Source of the DNA: Periplaneta americana
Taxonomy: Eukaryota > Arthropoda > Insecta > Blattodea > Blattidae
Length of the DNA: 64,000 nt
Assembly: GCF_040183065.1 (NCBI RefSeq)
Contig: NC_091117.1
Coordinates: 119,714,726-119,778,725 of the forward strand
Reading direction: 5' to 3'
Shown here: piece by piece, positions 33,560 through 43,671 of the stretch
Position numbering within the stretch: the first letter of the stretch is position 1
Layout: every line of letters begins with the position of its first letter
Translations under genes and position numbers: made by a program
The notes under the pieces: generated by a model
Told to the model about the DNA's origin: nothing
The model's database searches: none
What the model saw: the letters and a program-made list of their open reading frames with translations, nothing else

Positions 33560-34467
33560 TTATTGCTATTGTTACTGTATTTTTTATTGTTAGGTATAGT
33601 AAGTCTAATTCTGTATCAATAATACTATTTCGTTTGTGTATTTCTTTGTGTTACCGTTATGTATAGTAGACCCAATTAATTTGTATTGAATACTGATTGA
33701 TATTTGTATTTTTGTATTATCCTCACCCTTGTTAATCATTATGTTTATTGGGTAAACAAAATAAATAAACTTCATAGCCTATTTTATTATTTATTGTCTA
33801 TTTAATTAAAACCATAATTACTTTTCAGAATTGAATTTAAAATTTATCTGTCCATACTTTTTTATTGTTTATTCTCGGACCCTTGGATTTAAAATGAAAG
33901 TACCTGTGTTCGTTCGTTGAGGTCGTTACACGAAGAGCATATATTAAGTCGGCCCAATTTTTTTCTAGTATTGTGCTTTATTCAGTTCATACTGATCTAA
34001 ACGTCACATTTTAGACACAATACCAAATCGCGATAGATTGTGGCATTAGAAAACAAGACTTGCTGACAGTTCACTGCTACTGGTGAATGGCTTCTCCAGA
34101 ATACGTGCATTTCCTCAGCGAGGTTTATCTTCAAGGCCTAGGTCTCCTTCATTGAATCACTTAAATCAGTTTCATCTCGTACTGCTGACCATCCCTTCAT
34201 CTTCCACTTCACATATTTTCTTCAGCTCTTGTGTTTTCAAACCAGCTTTTTTTTTTTTCAAAAGAAACATAGAAACATTCAAATTATGAACGTGTCTTCG
34301 CATATTGCTATGGAAAAAATGAAGATCATAGTCAATATAGACCAGAAATGGATATGTAGCAGTTAAATGATTCTTGAAATGTGTTTCAAATGTAAAACCA
34401 GTAACAGAGATGAACAAATCTTTAGTTACCTAGAACCTCAAAGATAAAATAAGGAGTAACACATTCG
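33560..34467. other. no gene recognised
   Basis: AT-rich sequence. An AAATAAATAAAC run at about 33762 could be a retroposon tail, but the preceding sequence matches nothing I know. Confidence 0.5.
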
Positions 34468-34535
34468 TTATTATTTATTTGTTTAATCTGTCGGAATTAA
34501 GGCCATCAATCCTTCTCTATCACACCACCAGAATA
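34468..34535 (-). mobile_element. LINE 3' tail, minus strand
   Basis: Its complement reads TAGAGAAGGATTGATGGCCT, TAATTCCGACAGATTAAACA and AATAAATAA. This is the same tail type as at 6565 and 46620. Confidence 0.7.
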
Positions 34536-34752
34536 CAAATAAGCATATACAAAAAACCAATGCAGAGAAGAGAAGCAAATAAGAAATAGAAATACAAATT
34601 ACAAAAACAAAATACAAAAGCACAAGTGCAAAAATTCAAAAAGAGGCGATTAAAAAAAATATACAAGTAGAAAGATACTATCACATTGAGCAAAAAATGT
34701 ACTAATACAATATATTGACTGCCTAATATAGGAAAATATTATTCGGACGACC

Positions 34753-36356
34753 TAGTAATTTTAAATAAGTAATGCACATCATTTTTTTTTTCTCATTCAA
34801 AGTTTGTTTTATTACAAATCCAAATACATCACATTATTCCCCAATTACTTGACTACAAATACCCATTTTCCTACATAGTCTCCATTCAAATCAATGGCCC
34901 TACGCCATCTAGATGTTAGGGTCTGTATGCCATGTCGTTACTATTCAATTGGTCTTCCTCTCAGCCACGTCCTGACATCTCCTATGACCTGCTCATCGTT
35001 GTCATATCGCTTCCCACGAATCGCATCCTTCATGGGACCGAACAAATTAAAGTCAGATTTTGCGAGATCCGGACTGTAAAGCGTTTAAGAAACAACAGTT
35101 CGCCCAAGTTTTGTTGTTTCTTTACGAATGAGCACGCTTGTGTGTGGCCTCGCATTGCCATGGAGAAGGACAATTTTGTTGACATCTTTACGAGCACGGA
35201 CACGCCTAAATTATGTCTTCAAGTTCTTCAGAGACTTGATGTAAACCTCTGAGTTTATTGTTTCACGAGCTGGAAATGTGTCAATCAGAATCACCCCTTC
35301 AGAATCCCAGAAGACTGTGGCCATAACCTTGCCGACTGAGGATCCTGATTTGAACTTTTTTTTTTTTCCTTAGGGGAATTTCTATGTTGCCTCTCCATGG
35401 ATTATCTTTTGCTTTCAGGCTCGAAATGGCAAATCCATGCCTCATCTCTTGTGACAATGTTGGATAAGAAATCAGCGTCAACTTCGTGATGCCCAAGCGA
35501 CTCTGCACAAATGGTCCTTCTATGTCCCTTATTGTCGTCAGTTAGGCACTTATGGTCCGTCCCAGGAATGTGTACAGTAGAAAGACGAAACAGGATCTCT
35601 GCGCAAATGGTATGTGGGAGGGCTAGGGCCAATAATCGCTCTTGGGGAGGTGTTGGTTGAACGAAGCGAGTAATCGCTTGCAGGGATTATTTCTATTTGA
35701 ACTCTACTCAACTTTCTACCACGAGCATCTTACCTCTTAGCGGCCTCGAACTGATGCTGCCCGCAATACACTCCGGCCTCATATGCGTGAAGTTACTCTA
35801 TAGATTTCTGAGACTGACCGTAGGAACCTACTTGGCACAAACCTTTGAGTAGCCTAAGCTGTGGATACTCACAGAGATGCCGACTTGAGCAACAAGTTGT
35901 TTGGATATTACTCGCCTGTCGTCCCGAAAAGTCTATCATTACGTTCAACTATTCCCGTGTTACAACAGCATGTGGTCGTCCCGAGCTTGGAAGATCTGTT
36001 AAAATATAGTCTCGCTTTACCTCCTTCTGTCGTTGACACTCTGCTAATCCAACGACTGACAGTACTCTCATCCGCTGCTTGATCTCCATAGACATTTTGT
36101 AAGCGCCTGTGAAAGTTTGCAATGGTTTCCTACTCTACAAAGAGAAATTCAATCACAGCTCTCTGCTTTGTACGTGTTTCATGTACCGTCGCCATATTAA
36201 AACTAAACTACATCACAGGCCTCAAACGAAAAACGGCGAAACTATATGACGAAATGTATGAAGCTTTAAAGATGATGTATATAAAATTTCGTTATTTTCC
36301 AATGAAAGGCACCGAGAAAAAAAATGATATGCATTACTTATTGAACCGCCCACGTA
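34753..36356. mobile_element. mariner element, near full length
   Basis: Inverted ends share AATAAGTAATGCA(C/T)ATCATTTTTTTT(T)TCTC: left at about 34764-34794, right as its complement at about 36314-36342. TA follows the right end near 36356. The outermost 12 bases have diverged, so the left border is approximate. It contains the transposase relic described next. Confidence 0.8.
34845..36195 (-). pseudogene. mariner (DD34D) transposase, frameshifted
   Basis: From the ATG at 36195: MATVHETRTKQRAVIEFLFV, E, stop, ETIANFHRRLQNVYGDQAAD and ESTVSRWISRVSTTEGGKAR give the helix-turn-helix region. Then come VAQVGISVSIHS-like and SKVCAKWVP. The catalytic part has DADFLSNIVTRDEAWICHFE and PESKR, stop, SM (first Asp present). 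The second site reads LLHGNARPHTS where DNARPHTS is expected, so Asp is Gly. The third site YSPDLAKSDFNLFGPMKDA is intact. The C-terminus WRRAIDLNGDYVGKWVFVVK ends at 34845. About 200 extra bases between 35560 and 35800 separate the DNA-binding and catalytic parts. Confidence 0.9.
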
Positions 36357-36489
36357 TATAGAATTATTGCAGTAAATTAAGACACCGCAAAAATTAATAC
36401 AAGTAGGCCTATTAATGTAGTTAATGCTAGGTTCTACCGACTATCGACATCAATATCGAAATGTTGTGATAGTATAAGTTAAACAAAAA

Positions 36490-36520
<31 letters not shown>
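36490..36520. repeat. (ATT)n microsatellite
   Basis: About 10 ATT units directly abutting the tRNA-like array. Confidence 0.95.
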
Positions 36521-36544
36521 GAATAATTTCGAGGGAAAAATTGT

Positions 36545-36615
36545 TCCGGAGCCGGGTATCGAACCCGGGACCTTTGGTTTAACGTACCAAGGCTCTACCA
36601 CTGAGCTACTCGGGA
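36545..36615 (-). tRNA. tRNA-Asn(GTT)-like sequence, copy 1, probably a pseudo-tRNA
   Basis: On the minus strand: acceptor TCCCGAG, TA, D stem GCTC/GAGC, anticodon stem TTGGT/ACCAA with loop ACGTTAA (anticodon GTT), T stem CCGGG/CCCGG with loop TTCGATA, and acceptor CTCCGGA. Position 33 is C where U is nearly invariant, and one acceptor pair is C-C. Box A and box B are good. It could be a functional-looking pol III promoter more than a working tRNA. Confidence 0.6.
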
Positions 36616-36829
36616 ACTCTAACCGACACCGATCCAATTTTTCCCTCTATATCCACAGACCTCAAAGTGGGCTGACAACCGTCAAGCAACCAACTTCGAG
36701 TGCACACTAACTCCGTGTGACTTAATTTGTGGTTTTCTGTTAACGAACAGTGACGTGTATTATGCAAATCAAGATTTCAGGTATAACTCCCTGTAAAGTT
36801 GATTTGAATAATTTCGAGGGAAAAATTGT

Positions 36830-36900
36830 TCCGTAGCCGGGTATCGAACCCGGGACCTTTGGTTTAACGTACCAAGGCTCTACCACTGAGCTACTAGGGA
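36830..36900 (-). tRNA. tRNA-Asn(GTT)-like sequence, copy 2, probably a pseudo-tRNA
   Basis: Same fold as copy 1. The 3' acceptor strand is CTACGGA, and the 5' strand reads TCCCTAG because the plus strand has CTAGGGA. The acceptor is weaker than in copy 1. Confidence 0.55.
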
Positions 36901-37114
36901 ACTCTAACCGACACCGATCCAATTTTTCCCTCTATATCCACAGACCTCAAAGTGGGCTGACAACCGTCAAGCAACCAACTTCGAGTGCACACTAACTCCG
37001 TGTGACTTAATTTGTGGTTTTCTGTTAACGAACAGTGACGTGTATTTTGCAAATCAAGATTTCAGGTATAACTCCCTGTAAAGTTGATTTGAATAATTTC
37101 GAGGGAAAAATTGT

Positions 37115-37185
37115 TCCGGAGCCGGGTATCGAATCCGGGACCTTTGGTTTAACGTACCAAGGCTCTACCACTGAGCTACTCGGGA
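37115..37185 (-). tRNA. tRNA-Asn(GTT)-like sequence, copy 3, probably a pseudo-tRNA
   Basis: As copy 1, but one T-stem base is changed (plus strand GAATCCGGG in place of GAACCCGGG), which breaks a stem pair or makes it a wobble. Confidence 0.55.
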
Positions 37186-37328
37186 ACTCTAACCGACACC
37201 GATCCAATTTTTCCCTCTATATCCACAGACCTCAAAGTGGGCACTCGAAGTTGGTTGCTTGACGGTTGTCAGCCCACTTTGAGGTCTGTGGATATAGAGG
37301 GAAAAATTGGATCGGTGTCGGTTAGAGT

Positions 37329-37399
37329 TCCCGAGTAGCTCAGTGGTAGAGCCTTGGTACGTTAAACCAAAGGTCCCGGGTTCGATACCCGGCTTCGGA
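37329..37399 (+). tRNA. tRNA-Asn(GTT)-like sequence, copy 4, inverted
   Basis: Plus-strand copy with GTAGCTCAGTGGTAGAGCC as D arm/box A, GGTTCGATACC as box B, and a GTT anticodon. The 3' acceptor strand is CTTCGGA. It is oriented opposite to copies 1-3. Confidence 0.6.
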
Positions 37400-37464
37400 A
37401 CAATTTTTCCCTCGAAATTATTCAAATCAACTTTACAGGGAGTTATACCTGAAATCTTGATTTG

Positions 37465-37465
37465 C

Positions 37466-37531
<66 letters not shown>
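37465..37531. repeat. (ATT)n microsatellite
   Basis: About 21 ATT units abutting the inverted unit. Confidence 0.97.
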
Positions 37532-37532
<1 letters not shown>

Positions 37533-37534
37533 TA

Positions 37535-38750
37535 ATTTTGCAAAATATTATTTACAAATAAAGTATATTCTGTTGATTTTAATAATAATATTGTTTAACA
37601 CTGAACAAATATAAAAAGAAAATTTACAGAGTACACAGGAAGCAGTATTTCATTACACCGGTTATATCGTCGAGAAGTAACAAAAAATTACGTTTATATA
37701 TAAAATATTTTCAATCTTTTTTTTTACAGCTGTACATATTAGAAAAAATCTCAATCAGAGGAAAACAGTTGGACATTAATCTGAAACACATGCCAAAGGG
37801 AAAATAATACTTGAACGACTCGAGTATTTTCTAAGTCAAAGAATTCGACACTGTACTTTTTCCGTGTCACGAGCTTTGATTCATATTCACTTCGCTTTTC
37901 TCTTTAAATATTACATAGGCCTATCTATGCTGTGGAGAAATGAAAACTGTAGCCTCTTATGAAACGCGCTACGGATCTCGAAACATTTTTTTCACGATCA
38001 ATAATTATGTCTCTCACTGCACATAGAACTTTATTTTCATGCATAAGTTCAAATGCGCACTTTTAATTTAGTTCATATTTTAGTGATGTTTTCCACAGAC
38101 CCCAAGCGAAAATGTATTCAGCATTACTACATGAAGAGAAATAATAATTTTATTATCAATGTATTGCATAAAATATTAAGTTACTGAAAAAATATATGAA
38201 GACTTCACTAAATTACACGTCTTCTACATGAGTCGTAGAGACATTGTGCCCGTTTTATCTGCGTCTGTCTGTCTATGTACAGCGATTGCTCGTAAAATAT
38301 TTTCATGTTCAATATATATTACAATATTAATCCATGAGTGATTCACATGTTATAGGTCTACTGCCACATTCACTGGAAGATTGATAGATAATTTAAACAC
38401 CGATATACCATTTCTCTCAAAATTAAACATACATTTACTATTAAAACACATGATCGAAGAAGTGATTGCTTTCTTGAGTCTTTATCTAATATGTACTCTG
38501 TGTTCCATTTTCTTTGGAGGATTTCAATAACTAGCGTATTTGAGTGTATGTGAAAACAGTGTTGTATTAATGTTTTAGGTTGAACAAAGCCAACCGTTTG
38601 GGATAGTTGGCAGTTATATAAAGAATTACAGAAATTTGTAGTAACACAAAGTTATGTTTTAAATGCAACACTCTATATTTAATTTCATAAATTTATTACA
38701 TTCTTCATCATGATTAAAATTATTTGCATAAGGCCCCATTGCTTTGTGTT
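37535..38750. other. no gene recognised
   Basis: AT-rich sequence without a recognisable frame or repeat. Confidence 0.55.
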
Positions 38751-38874
38751 CAGGTGATTAAAAATTTATGAAGATTATGTGTATATTCGTACCTATTTCT
38801 TAAATATATATTTCAAAACGCAAATTTTAATAAAAATATTTAAGTTGCTAACCCTCTACTGCAACACGCTTTTC

Positions 38875-39290
38875 AAAATTCTTGAGAAAAAATATATTTC
38901 AATGCCTCCAACGTCCTATTTTGCAGATTCTTTATATTTTCTAGTTTTGTGTCGTAGACATCTGATTTTAAATGTCCCAATAAAAAGAAATGTAATGATG
39001 TCATATCTGGAGAGCGTCTTTGTGGGAATTCCTTATCCAGATATTCACAAACAACTGCTGTATTGTATGCTGATGCACCATCCTGCTGAAAGAATGTTTG
39101 AAGCCTGACAAGAATAAACCACAGACCTTTGAAGAAACTATAGATACACGGCGATCGTTGAAGTTGCTTGCTAAAAGTATACACCTAACAAAAGTCAATT
39201 TAAAATCCCATACCACACAATAGTACCTCAAATTTATTGATGATTGGTTTTTCGCATCCAATTGGGAATTTTCTGCTGCCAATTACTGTG
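38875..39290 (-). pseudogene. mariner-like transposase C-terminal half
   Basis: Minus-strand frames give NLRYYCVVWDF, then TFFQQDGASAYNTAVVCEYL, DKEFPQRRSPDMTSLHFFLL and GHLKSDVYDTKLENIKNLQN. The FQQDGASAxxxxxVxxYLxxxFPxR...SPDxTxLxFFLxGHLKxxVY order is the mariner-like catalytic half. The second Asp (QQDGA) is kept. The third, expected at the position before FF, is His. An end-like sequence CAGGTGATTAAAAATT at 38751 may be the left terminus. The right end is not seen, because a SINE and unknown sequence follow. Confidence 0.75.
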
Positions 39291-39369
39291 CATTATGGGC
39301 GATTCACTACTCCATTATTATGGCATCTAGCTTCAGCTGTATATATGAAACTTTATATAGGAAACTTGG

Positions 39370-39590
39370 ATCGCCACCGACGTAGTTCAGACGGTCAAAA
39401 GGCCCTTGTCCGCCGATCCAGAGTTGCGCTCGGGAGCTAGTTCGATTCCCGCTTGAGCTTGTACCTGGTTGTGTTTTTTCGAGATTTTCCCCAACCGTAA
39501 GGCGAATGTCAGGTAATCTGTAGCGAATACTCTGGCACATCTCGCTATCACCAATCCCATCGATACAGAGTCGATAAATATTAAAATAAA
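39370..39590 (+). mobile_element. tRNA-headed SINE, family D
   Basis: Head GTAGTTCAGACGGTC and box B-like AGTTCGATTCCCGC, then TTTTTTCGAGATTTTCCCCA, ACCGTAAGGCGAATGTCAGG and ATCTCGCTATCACCAATCCC, with an A-rich AAATATTAAAATAAAAATAA tail. Confidence 0.85.
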
Positions 39591-39599
39591 AATAATTGA

Positions 39600-40095
39600 A
39601 TCATCATCTGCTTTAACCATTACTTCAAAAGCAAAATTCGAACGTCTCTCATACTCTATATCTCTAAGATCCTGCACTAAATGCAATTTGAATAGATGCA
39701 ATTTATTCTGTTTCAAATAATTTGAATAATAGAAATTATTTCGGTGTATGTAACTTTTAGATATATCTGATCCTTTTGTAATATCGCTTACGGGATACTT
39801 GTGGATTTTGAACAACTTACGTCAGCACTACTACTGAATTATCATAACAAATCAGCTCCTCTTATATGTTCTGGTTATTTGCTATTTGGTAATTCTTGAT
39901 CACGACGAAGTTTTTGTTGAATTAGAAGGCTGTCTTCGATGTGAATTACGGAGTGATACACTCTGCAGTTACCTTCTGATATTTTCCTACACTCTCCATA
40001 AATAAGGGATCATATTCACATATTCACCGCATGAAAACGTCTTGCAGCGTTTTTTAGTAACAAGCAGGCCGATGTTTTGAGAAAAATGTATTGTT
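39600..40095. other. no gene recognised
   Basis: A long minus-strand frame over 39387-39815 runs from unknown sequence into the SINE and is not a gene. Confidence 0.5.
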
Positions 40096-40099
40096 TTGT

Positions 40100-40270
40100 T
40101 ATCGAGCAAACTGGCTCAGTCGGTAACGTTCGAAACTCGCATTCGGGAGGTCTCGGGTTCAAACTTCTTGGCCGGCCAATCTGACTGGGGTTTTTCATGG
40201 TTTCCCTCAGTCACGAGATGCAAATACCGAATTGAAAATATAGCCTGCATTCATCTCTGCCTTTATCACC
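40100..40270 (+). mobile_element. tRNA-headed SINE or SINE fragment
   Basis: Box A-like TGGCTCAGTCGGTAACG and box B-like GGGTTCAAACTT, then GGCCGGCCAATCTGACTGGG and TTTTTCATGGTTTCCCTCAG. The 3' limit is uncertain. Confidence 0.6.
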
Positions 40271-40432
40271 AATATCATAACAACAAAAAAAAGGCAAGAT
40301 ATAAAATCAATTACATGATCACAAGCTATCTACAACATATGTCAACATAAAGACACTCAACAATAGTTAACAGACTACTGATATACCCAAGATCTTACAC
40401 ACACGATATGACTATACATGTTAAAGAGTGTA

Positions 40433-40479
<47 letters not shown>

Positions 40480-40536
40480 ATTAATTAATTAATTAATTAA
40501 TGAATAAATAAATAAACATATATATATATATATATA
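40433..40536. repeat. compound AAAT/AATT/TA microsatellite
   Basis: AAAT units, then AATT, AAAT again, then TA units right up to the terminal TGTTACTG of the element at 40537. Confidence 0.95.
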
Positions 40537-41025
40537 TGTTACTGTAAATGTATAACCTAACATTTACCGTTATAGTGCGGTAAAACCCCGAAATATCTTA
40601 TTAGATATATACATTTTGAACTTTTACCAAGAGGTGTTGGTAAATCTGAGGATTTACCGATCAGCTGTAGTAAAATCGTATTAATTTAATAAAAATATCT
40701 TTACTAAGATTTGCCGATCTTCGCACTTCTTCATATCTATTTACGATTATTCTTTTTATTGTTTTATCATCTATTTAAAAAAAACATAAGTAAAAATCAC
40801 CTCAGCAATGACTGAAATAATTTGTATTTATTTTGAACTGAAGTTATTTAAATATTCTTACATTCCAATGTGATAATAACGAACAATATTCTATATTAAA
40901 AATATTGAAAAATATTATAATATTAACCACCGTCTTCTATAGTATTCTGTACAAAAATTAACAAAGCGTTTACATGCCCTCAAACAGTCTAGATCCACAA
41001 AAAAATAAAACAAACATTGTGAATA

Positions 41026-42372
41026 TTAATTCTTGTTACAAGGTTGGCTGTTATGACATTTAGAATTACACAACATGGAAGACGATTTACATAAACATTT
41101 TTTTGTTGAACACTTTTTTAAACAATTACACTTTTTGAACCCTTGTCTTCCAACGAATAATAGTTTGCTAACCACGTTCCGTACACTAATTTCGCCTTTC
41201 CCTACTTCTTCGATGCTGATAAAATTTTCTTTGCACAATGTAGATTGGTTCCTAGTGTACAATGACTTCAGTTTGCCAGCTTTGGTACCAAGTTGATAAA
41301 ACTCGTCATCTTGAATATTTATGACCACTGCTATTGATTTTGCGTCAATTTTTGCCCGATCTAAGTTACATCCGGTACCTTGATTCTCACATTCTATCCA
41401 GCAGAAAGTTTTGGAATTTTGTTACAATGTGGTTGTTTTCATTTTCTCCGCTTGCATTTCAAGACGTCCTTTGGCAGCCTCTCGGAACCGCTTCACCTTA
41501 TCGACCCTGTAGGTAGTTCTCAGCATCTCGTCACAGCCATCAGGAGATTCCCGTGGGTCCGCTGTCTGAGTTTCAACTAATGTCAAATGCTGTGACCCTG
41601 CTGCTTCTTCACCTGCTCTAACTGCATTTTCTTGATGACTACCTGCAACTGCGTCCCTTCTATCCCATCATCAATTCCTTGACCATTATCTTCCCTTTCT
41701 TATGAGTCAGTCGTTCCAGTGTTTCACATTGTTTCCAAATCTTCTTCAGTGTTTACATTGTTTACTAAATCACGTGGAACAACTGAGCTGGCAATTCCCA
41801 TTTTCATTGGAACACCAAACATAGCTTCATATGGTGAACACCTGATACCTTCATGATAAGCCCTATTCTTCATTGCTTGCACGAACCTCAAGCCTTCAGA
41901 CAATTTTGAAGTTTCATTTGTTTCCATCCAAGTTGATAACATATTTTAGATGTCTTGGTTTGCACGTTCGACTGATCCCTGAGACTGACTGTGGCTCGGT
42001 TTTCCATGGACTATATTTATATCATTCCACATGCCACATAAACTATGGATGACTTGGTTACACAACTCTCTACCATTATCAGAATTGAGGATATTAGGTG
42101 CGCCAGTAGTGGTGAAAATATCCAAAAGATGAAATGCAACTTCATCAGCCCATTTCATTGTGTAGAATGGGTTTCACTACAACACCCTTTTTCAGTGTTT
42201 TTTGTTTCTTCTGACATGGTTCACATAACTTCAAATAAGTAGCGATTGATTCAACAGTTACATTCCTATATTTGCGATTCAGTTCCATAATCATCCGAGT
42301 TCGCCCGCCATGGCGTATAGCAATGTGGGTCTCCTGTATTACGTTAAACAGTTCATCAAAACAAACGTAACA
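41026..42372 (-). pseudogene. KRBA2-like integrase, broken
   Basis: In minus-strand order: an H-H-C-C zinc-binding region at about 42372-42170 (DELFNVIQETHIAIRHGGRT, YLKLCEPCQKKQKTLKKGVV, KPILHNEM). A frameshift follows, with loss of the stretch that should carry the first catalytic Asp. Then ADEVAFHLLDIFTTTGAPNI and NSDNGRELCNQVI (second Asp), HSQSQGSVERANQDI (catalytic Glu), an in-frame TAA, and NRAYHEGIRCSPYEAMFGVP. After further stops the C-terminus at 41328-41026 has EFYQLGTKAGKLKSLYTRNQ and a Cys-rich end KKCNCLKKCSTKKCLCKSSS with CNSKCHNSQPCNKN. This architecture matches insect proteins annotated as KRAB-A domain-containing protein 2-like. The gene cannot be active. Confidence 0.85.
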
Positions 42373-42524
42373 GAGAATTTTTTCTTTTCTTCACCTCCGA
42401 TGTTGAGAAAATCATATCGCTTCAAACGTCTGTAATGAACAAATTTTTTTATTGGCAACGGTTTTTGCATCTTTCACTTCACTTAACAGAGTATTATATT
42501 GTTCATTTTTTTATTTTAGTAGGA

Positions 42525-42706
42525 TATTTTACGACGCTTTATCAACAGCTTAGGTTATTTACCGTCTGAATAAGATGAACGTGATAATGCCGGTAAAATG
42601 AGTCCGCGGTCCAGCGCCGAAAGTTACCCAGCATTTTCTCATATTGGGTTGAGGGAAAGCCCCAGAAAAAACCTCAACCAGGTAACTTACCCCGACCGGG
42701 AATCGA
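42525..42706 (-). mobile_element. 5'-truncated family B SINE inside the transposon
   Basis: The plus strand shows the reversed family B body: TTTTACGACGCTTTATCAAC, GGTAAAATGAGTCCGCGGTC, AAAGTTACCCAGCATTTTCT and AACCTCAACCAGGTAACTTA, ending in the box B region CCGGGAATCGATTC. The tRNA head is missing. TTCATT-rich sequences on both sides may be a diverged target duplication. Confidence 0.85.
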
Positions 42707-43150
42707 TTCATTATTTAAATAAAAATTGTTGTCCTTCTTATTCACTGATTCACTTAAAAGTTCATAAAATATGTTACGCATGACATCACTCATTCTCATG
42801 CACTAAAAAGCGGAGATAAAACTAACACCAACTACAATGATTCGCAAAGATTAACGTATGTACGCGCACGATACTGCTGAACCTATACGGCGTTGAGCAG
42901 AGTGCGAACAAAGAGTGAGGCTTGCAAATATGTCTGAACCTGCACAACGTAGGCGGGATTCTTCCTTCTGGATTCTTCGATCTAGCTTTTACCAGCTCGC
43001 ATCGGTAAATCCTGAGATTTACCAACATCTCTTGGTAAAAGTTCCAAATGTACATATCTAATAAGATATTTCGGGGTTTTACCGCATTATAACGGTAAAT
43101 GTTAGGTTTTACCGGTAAATACTAAGATTTACCGATCTTCGTACATTTAC

Positions 43151-43155
<5 letters not shown>

Positions 43156-43239
<84 letters not shown>
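43156..43239. repeat. compound (CA)n/(TA)n microsatellite
   Basis: CA units start inside the transposon tip and run into TA units. Confidence 0.97.
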
Positions 43240-43241
<2 letters not shown>

Positions 43242-43309
43242 TATATCATTCTTCTGCTGCTTTAGAAATGTCATGATCTTAATATTTCTATTGAGACTTA
43301 CGTTTTCAA

Positions 43310-43660
43310 GTCCCGCGCCGTGGCGTCGTGGTTTAAGGCATCCTGCCTAAGACTCGCGTTACGGAATGCGCGCTGGTTCGAGTCCTCATGTGGGAAGAAA
43401 TTTTCTCATGAAATTACTGCCAGTGTATGGGACCGGTGCCCATCCAGCATCGTGAAGCACTCGGGGAGCTACGATAGGTAGCGAAAATCCGGTTTCGCAA
43501 ACCAGCTATAACGGCTGGGGGGATCATCGTTCTAACCACACGATACCTCTATTCTGGTTGGATGATCGCCCACCTCTGCTTCGGTATGTGGACGTGAGGC
43601 CGGCAGTCTGCTGGTCGGTCTTGGCCCTTTATGGGCTGTAGCGCCAGGGATCTATTTTAC
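43310..43660 (+). mobile_element. tRNA-headed SINE, long family F
   Basis: Head GCCGTGGCGTCGTGGTTTAA with box B-like CTGGTTCGAGTCC, then TTTTCTCATGAAATTACTGC, GTATGGGACCGGTGCCCATC, TAACGGCTGGGGGGATCATC and GGCCCTTTATGGGCTGTAGC, with a TTTTACTTTACTTTAC tail. It resembles SINE sequences I recall from cockroach and termite genomes. Confidence 0.8.
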
Positions 43661-43671
43661 TTTACTTTACC

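Larger units (their letters stand above)
36521..37464. repeat. 285-bp tandem repeat with a terminal inverted copy
   Basis: Units begin GAATAATTTCGAGGGAAAAA at 36521, 36806 and 37091, an exact 285-base spacing and nearly identical sequence. The third is cut off at about 37243. It is joined head-to-head to a fourth, inverted unit (37244-37464), so 37091-37464 is a palindrome. Each unit holds a tRNA-like sequence bracketed by GAGGGAAAAATTG and its complement CAATTTTTCCCTC. AT-rich trinucleotide runs border both ends. Confidence 0.95.
40537..43157. mobile_element. integrase-type DNA transposon (Ginger/KRBA2-like)
   Basis: Inverted termini begin TGTTACTGTAAATGTA (40537) and end with the complement (43142-43157). 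Inward, both share AACCTAACATTTACCGTTAT, GCGGTAAAACCCCGAAATAT, CTTATTAGATAT and TTTTACCAAGAG(G/A)TGTTGGTAAAT, for roughly 130 bases. The right end has about 33 extra bases just inside the tip (around CGAAGATCGGTAAATCTTAG). The left end has these bases in inverted orientation near 40708-40735 instead. The interior encodes an integrase relic on the minus strand. TGT...ACA tips and a Gypsy-integrase-like protein fit Ginger-type elements. Microsatellite on both sides hides any target duplication. Confidence 0.85.

Noticed and set aside
36545..37399. Calling the four tRNA-like copies as plain functional tRNA-Asn genes
   Set aside because: C at position 33, an acceptor mismatch and an unusual 71-base frame make function doubtful. 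They are listed as tRNA-like with reduced confidence.
36521..37464. Possible CRISPR array from evenly spaced repeats
   Set aside because: Units are 285 bp, contiguous and internally identical with no variable spacers, and the sequence is insect nuclear DNA.
37189..37561. 114- and 84-codon frames with poly-Asn or poly-Leu
   Set aside because: They cross the tRNA-like array and the ATT microsatellite. They are not proteins.
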